DNA from: Okapia johnstoni
Taxonomy: Eukaryota > Chordata > Mammalia > Artiodactyla > Giraffidae
Direction: 5' to 3'
DNA length: 64,000 bases
Assembly (NCBI GenBank): GCA_024291935.2
Contig: CM044317.1
Span: 63,602,730 to 63,666,729, forward strand
Shown piece by piece: positions 33,131-44,711 of the stretch (positions are counted from its first letter, which is position 1; each line of letters opens with the position of its first letter). The notes below the pieces were generated by a model, which did not search any database, was not told the DNA's origin, and worked only from the letters and a program-made list of their open reading frames with translations. Position numbers and translations under genes: made by a program.

Positions 33131-35432
33131 TGTGTCTTTTAATCTTCTCTCTGACCTCTGAAATTTGCTGATACTATATTAAATAGTCAACCAAAATTCT
33201 TTGTTCTAAAAATTGTTTCTTAGCAACTAGAATCAAGCATATTGATTAGTAAACTTCTTCTCTAGATTAGAGTTTAAGATAATTTCTAGCCTGAGTCTTA
33301 AGACATTTTGCAAATGATCTTAGACATATAAAGTTCTGTCCTCTACAGCACACACACAGAGAAAAATAGAATTCCTAGCCCAAATTCCTACATTTTGTAT
33401 CTCTTCAAATCACAAAAATGTTTCTTTACCCAGAAAATGAGTTCGCTTATTATGAACAGCACTGGAGATGAACAACCAAAAGCAATTCCAAGTAGTTATT
33501 GAATTCTCCCTGAAATGAAATGTTGGTTTTCCAGGGCTATTCACAATGACCTCATGCTCTTTTATCAGAATAATATTTCAAGGAGATTATTTTAAATGTA
33601 TCCTTGAAATCTTTCTTCATGAAACCTAGAGCTCTAAAACCCAAGCCTGAGTGCTCTCTAGCATCAGTGCAAGCAGGAGGAAAATAGCATGCCAATTTTG
33701 ATGCATATTTGTAGAATACTCTTTTATGCATATTATTTCTAGTGAGGGCATAACAGCTGTGTGTGTGAGAGAGAGAGAGAGAACTGGGAAGTAGAAGAGA
33801 ATTTTGTGGACTTTGCTTTTAAAACAAAAAAGGAAAATCATCCCAAAGTGAGATGTAGGAAAGTTTGTGTTTTACCTTTTCTCTGACTTTCAGGAACAAC
33901 GTATTAGCATCTTTCTAGATTTACTCAGACAACAAGCCCCAGTATATGTGAACCAAGAGTCAAACCCATACAGCATGGGATTTCAAGACCAAACATAACA
34001 AAGAAATATAGCGGTTTCCTCAAATAAGTAAACGTCTAAGTTTTCATCTGCCTTTGACTTGTCTACAAATGTTTCTATTCCTCCTTCTCCACAAACTCAG
34101 TATCTTAAGTCCTGAATCTTTGAAGCTACTCTCATAAAATGTATCATACATTCCGTGTCCAAGTATGGTCACTATGAGGGAGCTGTCACTGAGAGCCCTT
34201 GTGGAAAATTGATGGCTGACTGCAGAGGGCAAGACGATAGGACAGATGGCTGTCACCACTGCCAGCCCGAGAGGCTGAAAGAAACTCAGTGTCTGGGCAA
34301 ATACCACTGCATTTCATACACTTGCTCCTTTGTTAATCCAATCTCCCTGTCAGCAGCTGTCCTTCATTGTTTGGTTTGGGGGGGGGTGGAATGTTGTTTC
34401 ATTTTCTACAGATATTTTCTATATTTTCAATTTGTTGATGACTCAAGAACACATCGAAGGAATTCCTTGAAACCCCAAATCAGGAAGGAGTCTTATCTTG
34501 TCAATGAACAACAGTGAAATTTCTATTTAGCACAATGCCTGTAAAATATTGCCCTTCATCCTGCTATGGAGTACTGGATTTAAATTCTTTTAAGATATTC
34601 TGTAAAAACCAGCTGGCATACTGAATATCTTAAGGTTACCTCCAGCTAATTCACATAGTTAGGTTAATGCAATGAAGAGGGGGAAAGTTAACATGAAAAA
34701 ATCAGTCATATTAGAATGACTGTATGATTCATAAATTTTGCACTTTTCAACAGTGTCTTAGAGTCAATTAAACATCCTTTATTTTCTAATTGAACTTCCA
34801 GCCTAAGGAAACCAATGTAAAATTAAGTCATAAGATGTTCATAAAACTTTTTGTCTCGTCCTCCATCTTCTTTGCCCACCATAAACCTCATTTCCCCTCA
34901 GCCTGGACACTTCTGGTGTTAACAGATGACTTCAGGAAAGATCAGAATGGCCTGGCTTCTCAAGTGTCAAGGTCATGCCTGAACTGAGCAACACAAGAGG
35001 TGCTTCAGGGGAAAACCTCACTTGCATTCTAGTCCACTTATAAAAGGCCAAACATGCATCTTTATTAGAAAATACTTGATACATAAATCCTTAAGAGATT
35101 CCTTCAGTGTCTCACACTCTTACTGTTTCAACTTCTGATGTCTGAATTTTAACCAAAGAATTATCATCACTACTGTGACTCTGCACAAAGGCTGGCCACC
35201 AATTTCACTAGAAATATCACTGGTGCCTTAGTTTCTCCTCTATTCTTCTCTGGTGTTTTTCTAAAGTAACAGTACTAGATTTCTGGGAAGTAAATTGGTA
35301 CTTTCATACATTTTTTAAAAGCTTCAGAAGGGTCTTTGCTTTCACGTGTCTGCAGTACAGTGTAACTAAAACCCTCCATCACTTAGAAATATCACATACT
35401 CCATAAAATATCATGGAGCTTTTCGCTCCTAT
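33131..35432. other. single-copy-like sequence, AT-rich
   Basis: About 2.3 kb without a repeat I can name, apart from a (GA)n tract at 33768-33782 and a G-run near 34378-34387. A 120-codon plus-strand ORF (34155-34517) and an overlapping 87-codon minus-strand ORF (34044-34307) show no known domain. Confidence 0.4.
33759..33782. repeat. (GT)n(GA)n microsatellite
   Basis: 'gtgtgtgtgagagagagagagaga' type tract, a short compound dinucleotide repeat. Confidence 0.85.
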
Positions 35433-35447
35433 AGGAATTTAGAGAAA

Positions 35448-35658
35448 GTGAAAGTGTTAGTCACTCAGTTGTGTATGACTCTTTGCGACCCCATGGATTG
35501 TAGCCAGCCAGGCTCCTCTGTCCCTGGGATTCTCCAAGCAAGAATACTGAAGTGGGTAGCCATTACCTTCTCCAGGGGTTCCTCCCAACCTAGAGATTGA
35601 ACCTGGGTCTCCCGCACTATGGGTAAATTCTTCACCATCTGAGCCACCAAGGAAGCCC
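35448..35658 (-). mobile_element. Bov-tA SINE, full length
   Basis: 'gtgaaagtgttagtcactca', 'gcaagaatactgaagtgggt', 'attgaacctgggtctcccgc', 'gagccaccaaggaagccc'. Exact 15-bp duplication aggaatttagagaaa at 35433-35447 and 35659-35673. Confidence 0.95.
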
Positions 35659-35673
35659 AGGAATTTAGAGAAA

Positions 35674-35948
35674 AGGCCCTCAAAACAATCTACTCAGTTA
35701 GCAATCTGTCATTTGGCTTGTTAGATGTCCATGCTGAGAGGTTTCCTCCATCAGAACCATCATTACCCTCTGGTTACATGGTGCTCTCTCATTTGCAAAC
35801 CTTACTGGTAAGCTCTTCTGCAAAGATCATTTGTAAGGAGGTTGAGTGTGCCCATTTCTCAGCATCTTTATGTCTTTTATTAAACTTTATTAGATGCTAC
35901 AGTCAGTGCCATACAAAGTCTGAAAGTACTTTAAAATTAATAACAAGT
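35674..35948. other. unclassified sequence
   Basis: The 80-codon ORF at 35718-35960 has no recognised domain. Confidence 0.35.
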
Positions 35949-35961
35949 CAAGTCATTTGAG

Positions 35962-36194
35962 GGCTTCCCAGGTGGTGCTAGTGGTAAAGATCCTGAAGAA
36001 CCTGCCTGCCAATGAAGAAGACATGAGAGACAGGTTCGATCCCTGGTTCAGGAAGATCCGCTGGCGGAGGGAAGGGTAACCCACTGCAGTAGTTTTGCCT
36101 AGAGAATCCCCATGGAAAGATAAGCCTGGCAGGCTACAATCCATGGGGTTGCAAAGAGTTAGACACGACTGAAGTGACTTACCATGCGCACATA
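35962..36194 (+). mobile_element. Bov-tA SINE, full length
   Basis: Head 'ggcttcccaggtggtgctag' with a small insertion in the head (35990-36003), body to 'agttagacacgactgaagtg'. Duplication caagtcatttgag (35949-35961) and caagccatctgag (36195-36207), 11 of 13. Confidence 0.93.
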
Positions 36195-36207
36195 CAAGCC
36201 ATCTGAG

Positions 36208-37240
36208 ATTTATGAATGGTTAGAGAGAATTAGTATCCACAAGGTTTCACCCTAGCCTGGCAAGTGGCTCTTTCATGACCCATGAGACCTCACCAACTCC
36301 TACTCCATTCTCTTGAGCATTAAAATCACATTGACTAAGCACCTCTTGTATTAATGCACCAAGTACTGGCTCCATATCCATCTCTCCCTGCACTCTTTAC
36401 TGAAACTCCTGCAATCCCAGCTTTCTCTTGCCCATGTGTGCACTGCCATTTTTAGGTGACACAGGGCAGTGTGTGCATTACATATCTTCCCCACCCCTCC
36501 ACATGCTTACATTGCATCACTTCACCAAATAAACAGTTATAATTCTGCATTGGCTGAAAACTGGTGGATTTCTGCATCTTTTCATATGCAAGGATAATAA
36601 ACAAAACTGCAAGCAGAAAAAAAGTTAAACCACATTTCAATTTCTATGTGTAAATAAATATTGATATATATTGAACATCTACTTCAGGCCCCACACTCTG
36701 GGAAAAAAATAAAAGAAGTACAAAGAAATGGTTTTCAAGATGTGTTTCAGGGAAATCTAGGGCTCTCAAACCATTTCAGGGAAAATCCATGAACTATTTT
36801 CATAATATTACTAAGATGCTATTTGTCTTTTTCTCTCTTACTCTTGTATGAGTCAACAGTGGAGTTTTCCAAGGAGTATAGGACACGTGATATTGCAACA
36901 GATTAAATACAGAAGCAGATATAAGAATCCAACTCTTTTGTTAAGCTAGATATTAAAGAGACTTGAAAAAATACAGAATAATGCCACTATTCTCACCAAA
37001 ATTATTTTGTTTTGGAAAATATAGCTATATTTTATAAAAAATATGTTAACATGTAATAGATTTATTATTTTTAGTAAATTAATAAGCAAATATTAGTTAA
37101 TTCTCAGTTTTAACTTCTAATATGATAAATGTCAATAGATATAACTATGTAAACAGAAGTTCTTTTGGGTTCCGTGATATTGTATCATAGAATAAGGAAT
37201 ATACATATATATATATTTCCAATAAATATACATATTTAGT
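36208..37240. other. unclassified AT-rich sequence
   Basis: No repeat or gene recognised; strongly AT-rich from 36640 with a TA tract near 37200. Confidence 0.35.
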
Positions 37241-37506
37241 CTTCATCCATGTCTCAACTCCAATACCATCTCCATGGGTAACTGCCTTCCAACTCCGACT
37301 CTCTGCTTTAACACTTTATAAGTAAAATTATCTCACTGATATTTATTACATTATTGTCTGTATATCCCCACTAGAATGGAAGCCCCATGAAAGCACAGAT
37401 AATAGCCATCTGAAAAATCTTGTTGAGGTCACTTCTGTTGCCCAATACCTAGAACAAAACCTGGCATATATAGGTGCTCATTAGAGAATCTTGATTAAAT
37501 GAATAC
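37241..37506 (+). mobile_element. L2 LINE 3' end
   Basis: 'cactagaatggaagccccat', 'gaaagcacagataatagcca', 'aacctggcatatataggtgc', 'tcattagagaatcttgatta' follow the L2 3' order, with the characteristic final 'aaatgaat'. Confidence 0.78.
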
Positions 37507-37724
37507 AACTGTTCAGTGTGACATTAAATAAGCAAGATCAGTCGAAGTTTATACTTTCCTTGGATGCTTTTGATTTGATTATTTTAATTATTGTGCAGCT
37601 GCTTAAAACACCTTACAGAAGTCATTATAAGGTTATCTCACCTCATGCAAAATGCTTTATATTTGGTTGATAGTATAATAAGAGGGGTCTCTCTTGGATT
37701 TATTATAGCAGGCTTTCATTGATT
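37507..37724. other. unclassified sequence
   Basis: No repeat or gene recognised. Confidence 0.35.
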
Positions 37725-38401
37725 AACTATGAGTCAGGGCATACTGCAATGAGCAAGATATCATGGTCTCTGACTTCATAAAGCTTATAGGTTTGTGGGG
37801 AAGACTGCTTTAAAAATTAAATTTAAAACCAACTATAAAAAACATCCTGGGTGCTATATTGTGGGGGAAGGTGCGTACAAGATGCTATAGAAACAAGAAC
37901 ATACAACCTAAGATAGGGCAGAAGCGGGAGGCATTAGGAAAGACCTGATGGAGGAGCTGGAATTCGTGAAGTAAAAACAGAGGGAATAGTCTTCTAGGCT
38001 AGAAAGAGAAAACGTTGAAAGTTTCTGAGAAGAGGCAGAGCAAGTTTGACAACCTAAATGGAGTTAACATGTCTTGACCCAGAGGGCAGTGGAAAACCAC
38101 AGAAGAATTTTAAGCCAGGGAATGGCCTGACCAGAAGTGGTGGCCACTGCTTGGAGGAAGGTTTCAAGGGATCAAAGCTAAAGGTAGTGAAGCCATTTAA
38201 TATGTCATGATGGGAATCCAAGTGGGAGCTAATGTTAAGAGATTGTTAGTTGTATTGCGAAGAGTTGGACTGATTCAAAAATCTTCAAGAGAAAGAATTT
38301 ATGGATTTTAGAAGGCAATTGGATACCTGAAATAAGGAAGAAGTGAAATGTCATGAACTTTTTTGAGGCAATCCAATGAATCAATGATGACCCAGAGGTT
38401 T
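37725..38401 (+). mobile_element. old interspersed repeat, family not named
   Basis: The run 'catactgcaatgagcaagat', 'ctctgacttcataaagctta', 'gggtgctatattgtggggga', 'ggaaagacctgatggaggag', 'gccagggaatggcctgacca', 'gaaggcaattggatacctga' and 'gacccagaggttt' has the order of a mammal-wide repeat I have seen but cannot name with confidence. A shorter copy with the same opening words is at 42700-43055, which supports it being a real family. No ORF. Confidence 0.5.
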
Positions 38402-38880
38402 CCAGTGTAACCTTGCTCTTACATGCTCCATGGTGTTTGGGAAGACTTAATCTGTCACCAAACAGAAACTACCTTTACTGCATTAGTTATCGGGTTAGGG
38501 TTCAAAGCAGGGTATAAAACAATTTTTTGCTATTTCAATTCAAAAAGTTGGCCTCATAAAGATGCCTACAACCTCCTTCCTTTATCTTACTACTCTGACA
38601 GTCCAGGCTCCAGCCTGCAACTGTCTGCCCCTTGCGGCTGAGGCCAGCAAGATTCCAACCCCTTTTGTCTCAAGCTCGCAAAACTCAGTTCCGCCTCTAC
38701 TCCAGGAATTTCTCAGAATACAGCACCCAGAATACAAGCACACCTCTCCCTTCCTAATTTGATCCCCCTCCCACTAGAGTATAACTTTGGTGTTATTCTG
38801 CTAAATCTCTTCCTCCCCACTAGATGGAAGGACTAGACATGACAAGGAGTCAACAAGACAAAAGCTTAATCCTGATACAA
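38402..38880. other. unclassified 480-bp insertion-like block
   Basis: It separates 'gacccagaggttt' from 'aggtttaggtgacgggatgg', which read as adjacent parts of the old repeat. aggttt occurs on both sides (38396-38401 and 38881-38886). A TATA-like 'gtataaaac' lies at 38512-38520. No poly-A tail or terminal inverted repeat is visible, so the element type is unknown. Confidence 0.35.
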
Positions 38881-39065
38881 AGGTTTAGGTGACGGGATGG
38901 ATGGTAACACAATTCACAGAGCTAAGATATTCTGCAAGAACAGAGATGGGAGTGTGATCATAATGAGTATATGTGAGCTGTCTTAAGAGAAATGGGATGA
39001 ATCACTTCGATGACAGAGAAGGAGGTATCAACCTAGCATTACCAGGGGCCCTAAAGTGGTTATAT
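38881..39065 (+). mobile_element. probable continuation of the old unnamed repeat
   Basis: 'ggtgacgggatggatggtaa' and 'agaacagagatgggagtgtg' follow the expected next segment of the repeat at 37725-38401. Confidence 0.4.
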
Positions 39066-39948
39066 TTGGAGGAGAGAAGGGGGTGATTTAGTTTGGTTCA
39101 TTTTTGTTGCTGTTGTTTGTATTTTGGCCCTAGTATTACATACTGTGTAGTGTAAAGAGTGACAATCTAATTGTCTGGTTCCTCGAGCTGGAGACCTTGC
39201 ACAAAAGAGCTAAAGAGCTCTGTCTTTAGACTTCCTCTGGACTTACAAGGGCTTCATCTCTCAAGTAAGTGTACAGCTCTGTACCTCCTGTATAATAACA
39301 ACTATTGCCTCTATATTATCTCAAACTGCTCTTGAATTCTTTTTTGCTGTTTCATTTTCCCTGTGTTTATTTCTTGCCTCTAAATATATAGCCTATGCTC
39401 CTAGAAAGCCAGAGAAATCTCTGATTCATCTCAGTCATCCATCTCAGTCAGTCAGTCATAAAGTGGATGATCAAAAGATCTTGGCTGAGATGTTCACAAA
39501 AGTATATGTAAAAATATGTTTTAAATAAGGCATAGTGTTACTATACTTTGCTTTAGTTTTGATGACAATCCCTCTTCTATTAGATACTCATCAAGTGAAA
39601 GAGAATGCTGTAACTCTCAAACTTTAAATACATTCCTCCTATGATGCAAATGACTTCAAATTTTTGACATCTTTGAAATCACAAAGTTACCTTAATCCAA
39701 AGGATAGGGTTATAACTATTCCCACAGATTTTCAACATCCATGTCAATAGTTCGTTACATTGCTGCACTCCTTAAACTCTTCTCCAGCTAAACCAGACTG
39801 TTTATAACAGAACTGGGCTACTGTGGCAGTACTAGAGGGTTGGAAATCAGAATGCAGTCTAGTTAGTTGGTTTATTTTAGTTCAGATTTTGCACAATACA
39901 GACAGACTGCTAAGATGCATGCAAATGACACTCACCCAAGGATAGATC
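39066..39948. other. unclassified AT-rich sequence
   Basis: No repeat or gene recognised; a small tandem cagtcagtcagtc lies at 39442-39456. Confidence 0.35.
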
Positions 39949-39959
39949 CAATTTTTCTT

Positions 39960-40271
39960 TTTTTTAAAAAATATTTATTTATCCATTTTTGGCTGCCTTG
40001 GGTCTTCGTTGCTGCTCCTTTGCTCTAGTTGTGGTGAGCAGGGGCTACTCTTGATTGCAGTGTATGACTTCTTACTGTGGTGGTGATTTCTCTTGTTGGC
40101 AGAGCAGGGCCTCTAGGTGCCTGGGCTTCAGCAGTTGCAGCACGTGGGCTCAGCAGTTGTGGCACATGGGCTGAGCTAATCCATCACACATGGAATCTTC
40201 CCAAGAGATCAAACCCATGTCCTCTGCATTGAGAGGCAGACTCTCAACCACTGCACCACCAGGGAAGTCCT
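39960..40271 (-). mobile_element. CHR SINE, full length, antisense
   Basis: T-rich tail first ('ttttttaaaaaatatttatt'), then 'ggctgccttgggtcttcgtt', the complement of the repeated units, and the head complement 'caccaccagggaagtcc'. Duplication caatttttctt (39949-39959) and cactttttctt (40272-40282), 10 of 11. Confidence 0.93.
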
Positions 40272-40282
40272 CACTTTTTCTT

Positions 40283-41337
40283 AAATAGATTTCTCGTCTT
40301 TGTTGAAAGTATATCTTGTCACAATGTGGCTGCCTAATTTTAGCTGCGATTAGAGTTTGCTTAGACACCAAGATCCAAATCCAGGCCAGAAATAGGCAGA
40401 AGAGTGATGGTCATGTGCTTAACGAGATCCCAGGCAACAGGCCAACACACATTGGAGCCGGGGTGGAATTTCTTGCCCTGTGAAAATGCAGTGCTAAATC
40501 TTTCTCTCCTTCTTCTCTCTTTCTCTACAAGTGGCTCTCTCCCATACAGTGAACTGAGCCGTCACCTGAAACTAATGAGGAAGATGTGTCTCCCAGCAAT
40601 CCAAGCGACAGTCAAAAGTGCACGACCTACCAGCCTTGACTGCCGCGCCAACTTGGACCACGATTTCTGGAATGGCTGGCAAAAGTATTTTAATATAGTT
40701 CACCTTGGTATACTATTTCATCAATAACTTCTAAAATTTCACAGGGTGCATCTTTAAAGTCCTAAGACATCCTCAGCTTATAACATATACTCTTCACATC
40801 TTTTACTATACAAAACAAACTCATTCTTCCTCTTTCATTCACTACCTTTCATTTGGACTTGTTTTTGTAAGTGAAATATGAATTCTCACTCTGATCTTTC
40901 CTTCTCCTGATCATCAGCAGTAACTGAAGCATATTTAATAAGAAAATTATGTATAAGCCTATAAACATAACTTGTATTTATAAATACCTAAATTTAGTTG
41001 TATGCTCATGTCTCCTTTACTTTTTGGGGCTTTCATACCCTTTTTACAGAAACTTTTGCCATATGTTAAGACACTATAGGACAAATGTAAAAATATCATA
41101 TTTATAAATTCTTTTTCTAGGACTGATTCCCTAGACTACTTAAGAAAGACACATAAAAATAAAAGTCTCAAGGATCAGAAAAGACAAAGAAGGTCTGTGA
41201 CCTTAATCAGTATAAAATCTTTAGGTTTTTTCAGATTTTTTTCTAGTTGTTAGTTACCTATAGCTGCCAAAATCAAGGAATCAACAAATAATACAACCAA
41301 CTACAATATTTTAAGATGTAATTAAAGTTCTGAACTA
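40283..41337. other. unclassified sequence
   Basis: The 107-codon plus-strand ORF at 40404-40727 shows no known domain. The rest is AT-rich without a recognised repeat. Confidence 0.35.
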
Positions 41338-41360
41338 AAAAAGAAAGAAAGAAAGAAAAG
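41338..41360. repeat. (GAAA)n simple repeat
   Basis: About five GAAA units following an A-run. Confidence 0.85.
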
Positions 41361-41748
41361 CATTTTACCCTAGGGAAACTCTTAAGATATGTGTCCCACT
41401 CAGGGAGACATATGACCTTAACACTGGATTTAGAAAACCAGACTCGAGTTCCCCTTTGTATGCAAAGACTTTAAGAAGCTATTTTTTTTTCTTGTGCTGA
41501 TTGTGTTTGCCATCATCCTTTCTTCTTACCTGTTTCCCACTGTGACTTGGACACAGAAGGTAGGGACACCATATCTAACTACAGACCTAAGTCATCCTTA
41601 TCCATCCCATACCCAGAAGTGAACCTCTGTGACAAAGGCTAATTAATTGAGGAGACCATCCAATTGGATCAATAACATCACTGAATAACATCACTGATTA
41701 GCTAATGAGCTGGTAGATGGAAAGGATCCAGGGACACACCTAATGATT
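41361..41748. other. unclassified sequence
   Basis: Contains a local repeat 'aataacatcactga' at 41671 and 41687. No gene or family recognised. Confidence 0.35.
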
Positions 41749-41756
41749 CAAACTTT

Positions 41757-41967
41757 GTGCTGTGCTTAGTCACTCAGTTGTGTCCAACTCTTTGCGACTC
41801 CATGGACTATAGCCCGCCAGGCTCCTCTGTCCATGTGGATTCTCCAGGCAAGAATTCTGGAGTAGGTTGCCATGCCCTCTGCCAGGGAATCTTCCCAACC
41901 CAGGGATTGAACCCAGGTCTTCCACATTGCTGGCAGATTCTTTACCATCTGAGCCTCCAGGGAAACC
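41757..41967 (-). mobile_element. Bov-tA SINE, full length
   Basis: 'gtgcttagtcactcagttgt', 'gcaagaattctggagtaggt', 'gatctgagcctccagggaaa'-type head complement. Short duplication caaacttt at 41749-41756 and 41968-41975. Forms an inverted pair with the next SINE. Confidence 0.92.
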
Positions 41968-42002
41968 CAAACTTTAGGGATAAAGAAAGTTCTACCCATT
42001 AC

Positions 42003-42223
42003 TTTGGGCTTCCCAGGTGGCACTAGTGGTAAAGAATCCACCTGCCAATACAGGAGACATAAGAGACCCAGGTTTGATCCCTGGGTCAGGAAGATCCCCT
42101 AGAGGAGAAAATGGCAACCCACTCCAGTATTCTTGCCTGGAAAATTCCATGGACAGAGGAGCCTCATGGGCTATAGTCCCTGGGGTTGCAAAGAGTTGGA
42201 CACGACTGAGCGTCTGAGCACAC
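42003..42223 (+). mobile_element. Bov-tA SINE, full length
   Basis: Head 'tttgggcttcccaggtggca', body to 'ggacacgactgagcgtctga'. Exact 9-bp duplication acccattac at 41994-42002 and 42224-42232. Only 35 bp from the preceding opposite-strand Bov-tA. Confidence 0.94.
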
Positions 42224-42232
42224 ACCCATTAC

Positions 42233-42699
42233 ATTAAATATTTTATTAAATATTTTGACTGCCATCATCTTTGACCTAGAAATTAATTCTAAAAGTTTAT
42301 TTTGGGGTCCTGGAGAGGGAGAAAAATATTTCTATAATTTTTGGTCAAAAACCATTCCTTCTCTTTTCATGAAGACCACCTTCTCAGGAAAAGGATATAT
42401 CTTGAGGAAGAAAGCATCTTTAGTTTCTGGGACTCACCATGTTCTCTGGGTCTGTACATCTGGTATCCCTTCTGCTTTGAGGCTGCCTTCTTCTCACCTC
42501 CTCCCTTTTGTCCGACTTTGGATTCTATGCCACTTCTCCAAGAATATAGCATTGAAAAAGCAAGGATGCTTGCTGATCAGATGGACAAACCCGCATCAAT
42601 GCTTCAGCCAAACGATCAGTACCTCCTTATTATTAATGATGCTGACTGCTGTTCTACTCAATACTCTGTTTAATCATATTCATTAAATTCCTAAAATAT
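42233..42699. other. unclassified sequence with overlapping ORFs
   Basis: Plus-strand ORFs of 143 codons (42255-42686) and 110 codons (42341-42673) overlap in two frames, with a 61-codon minus-strand frame as well. No recognised domain in any. The low stop density is odd for AT-rich DNA but does not show coding. Confidence 0.35.
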
Positions 42700-43055
42700 G
42701 AATAGCACAGTTATTAGGTACTAAGAAACAGTATCCGCTAAAGAAGTAGAGTCTTTGCCCTCAAGGAGATCAGAATCTAGCAAAAGTAAGAAACATACAA
42801 ACAACTAATGATATCACAAAATAGTAAGGCTATAGCTAATGTATGTAAAAAGTGCTATAAGAATGTGTCTATAGGTGGAACTGAGAATTAAAGGGTAAGT
42901 AGGACTTGTACAGGGAAGAGGGCATGAAGGTCATTCTCAGCATGAGAAACATCATAACCAAAGAAATGCCAATATGGAAGAACACTGTGGATTCAAATGT
43001 TAGAAAGAAGTTTGTTCAGTGCCTAATAGCAGGTGAGCAGTGGTAGGGGCAACAG
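42700..43055 (+). mobile_element. old interspersed repeat, family not named (second copy)
   Basis: 'gagtctttgccctcaaggag', 'tcagaatctagcaaaagtaa', 'agtgctataagaatgtgtct' parallel the opening of the repeat at 37725-38401 and end where a Bov-tA begins. Confidence 0.45.
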
Positions 43056-43059
43056 AGAA

Positions 43060-43266
43060 GGGGGCTTCCCAGGTGGCTCAGACAGTAAACAATCTGCCTG
43101 TAATGCAGGAGACCTGGTTCAATCCCTGGGCCAGGGAAGATCCCCTGGAGAAGGGAATGGATAGCCACTTCGGTACTCTTGCCTGGAGAATTCCCATGGA
43201 CAGAAGAGCCTGGAGGCTACAATTCATGGGGTTGCAAAAAGTCAGCATAACTGAGCAACTACCACA
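43060..43266 (+). mobile_element. Bov-tA SINE
   Basis: Head 'gggcttcccaggtggctcag', 'gcctgtaatgcaggagacct', body to 'gcaaaaagtcagcataactg'. No clear duplication seen. Confidence 0.9.
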
Positions 43267-43619
43267 CCTACAATGGTGGGGGGATGAGCAGGGTCAGCTA
43301 TATATTTGTGAGGCCTTAATTCAAAAACCAGGGGAAAAGTGCAATTAAAGGTACTAAAAAAAGCTTTTTACTTTAAAAAAAAAAAGTAATAGGCTCATAA
43401 TAATGATATATGAATATATACTTGTAAATTGCAAAAAAGATAATATTTTTGTGTCATAATTTTATGTAACACAATGAATAATAATATTTATTAATGTGGT
43501 ATCTTGGGTTCTAATTCATTTTTCTACAAATTCATTTACAAAGAAAAAAGAATGTGTACCCTTAGGAACTTAGTTTTCAAACAATATAATTAAAAGCAAT
43601 GTCAGCTGCTAACACAAAT
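43267..43619. other. unclassified AT-rich sequence with poly-A run
   Basis: A-run at 43374-43386; strongly AT-rich. No gene or repeat family recognised. Confidence 0.35.
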
Positions 43620-44260
43620 AGATCACAAATATTTGTTGATAATTCCTAATGGTCTTTCTGCAGACACAAATTTACTTAAATTGTTAAGGGTATTCCATAT
43701 GCAGTGGCTACACTGAGGTACATTTCTGATAAATTATTTCATAATATGAATTTTAGTACATCTAGAGCCAATAACTCTTGCAGAACAATTTTTTTTAAAG
43801 ATCTGACTTTTCCTGTGAATCAATTTCATGTAGATCTCAATTTAATTTTAAATGTAAATTTATACAATGACATTTTAATGTTTCCTCTGACATTTCCTAA
43901 AACTAGTGGAGGCTGTATAAGAAGCTAAAAGTAGCTTCATGATTTGCATATAATTCAAAATTCCTGTTTATGCAATCCATCTCTGTATCTTCAATCACAA
44001 GGAAAATCTGATTTTGTAATTGTCTCCTTACAATGATTCATGTGAAGTGTCACATGAAAATAGCATTCTTTTCTGTCAAGTGTGATCATTCTTAAATTTA
44101 ATTTCTGCTTCGAAGCCTGTGGATATTTGCTTTATAATGCTGCAGCAGTTTTCAAAATCAGAAATTCAAAACTCTGAAAAATTCTAATAACTTCCTGATA
44201 TGCTTTATTGCAATATCTGTGTGTATGCTTTGACTTTGTAATTACTTACAAAGTTTACTG
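43620..44260. other. repeat-free AT-rich block, candidate conserved non-coding sequence
   Basis: No interspersed repeat. Contains an inverted octamer ATTTGCAT (43942-43949), 'ttatgcaatcc' (C/EBP-like) and many homeobox-type words ('tgtaattactta' near 44238). The texture resembles developmental enhancers. Conservation is untested. Confidence 0.35.
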
Positions 44261-44665
44261 CCCCGTCTCCAGAGTTCCTGACCCTGCACTCAGGCTGGAG
44301 ATCCAGCTCCTATTTGTGCAAACGCACACGGACGGGCTCCAGGGATGGACAACAAGCCTGTCTCCCACCACAGTGAAGGTGCTCACCCCTTACAGAAGCC
44401 CTTCTCTCCAGGGACGTAACTGGCTCCACTGCTACAGCTTCAGCTTCTAGTGCCACCAAGGCCACTGCCAATCTCGGTCCAGATTCTAAATCTGGATGCC
44501 CCCTGGGGAACCCAAGTCATCCCAGACTGTCCGAGGTACATGCCAGGAGGCCAGGCAATGCAGACATTAGCTGCAGCAGAGCTGAGCTCATGCACGAGTA
44601 AGCTACAGCCTAACATGTCTGCACGGCTTATGCCCATGCTCTATTGTTATTGAAACTTTGATTAT
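44261..44665. other. GC-rich block of unknown origin
   Basis: Base composition changes sharply from the AT-rich flank at about 44255 and back near 44660. Both strands are open for 65-80 codons (44208-44450 plus, 44440-44637 minus, 44450-44653 plus), as expected from GC content. No family recognised. Confidence 0.4.
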
Positions 44666-44711
44666 AAGGGACTGGATATAGGGACAGTTATAGATTCAAG
44701 TAATAACCATA

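Noticed and set aside
34155..34517. 120-codon ORF as a small gene
   Set aside because: An overlapping minus-strand frame is equally open, no domain or start context stands out, and frames of this length are expected by chance.
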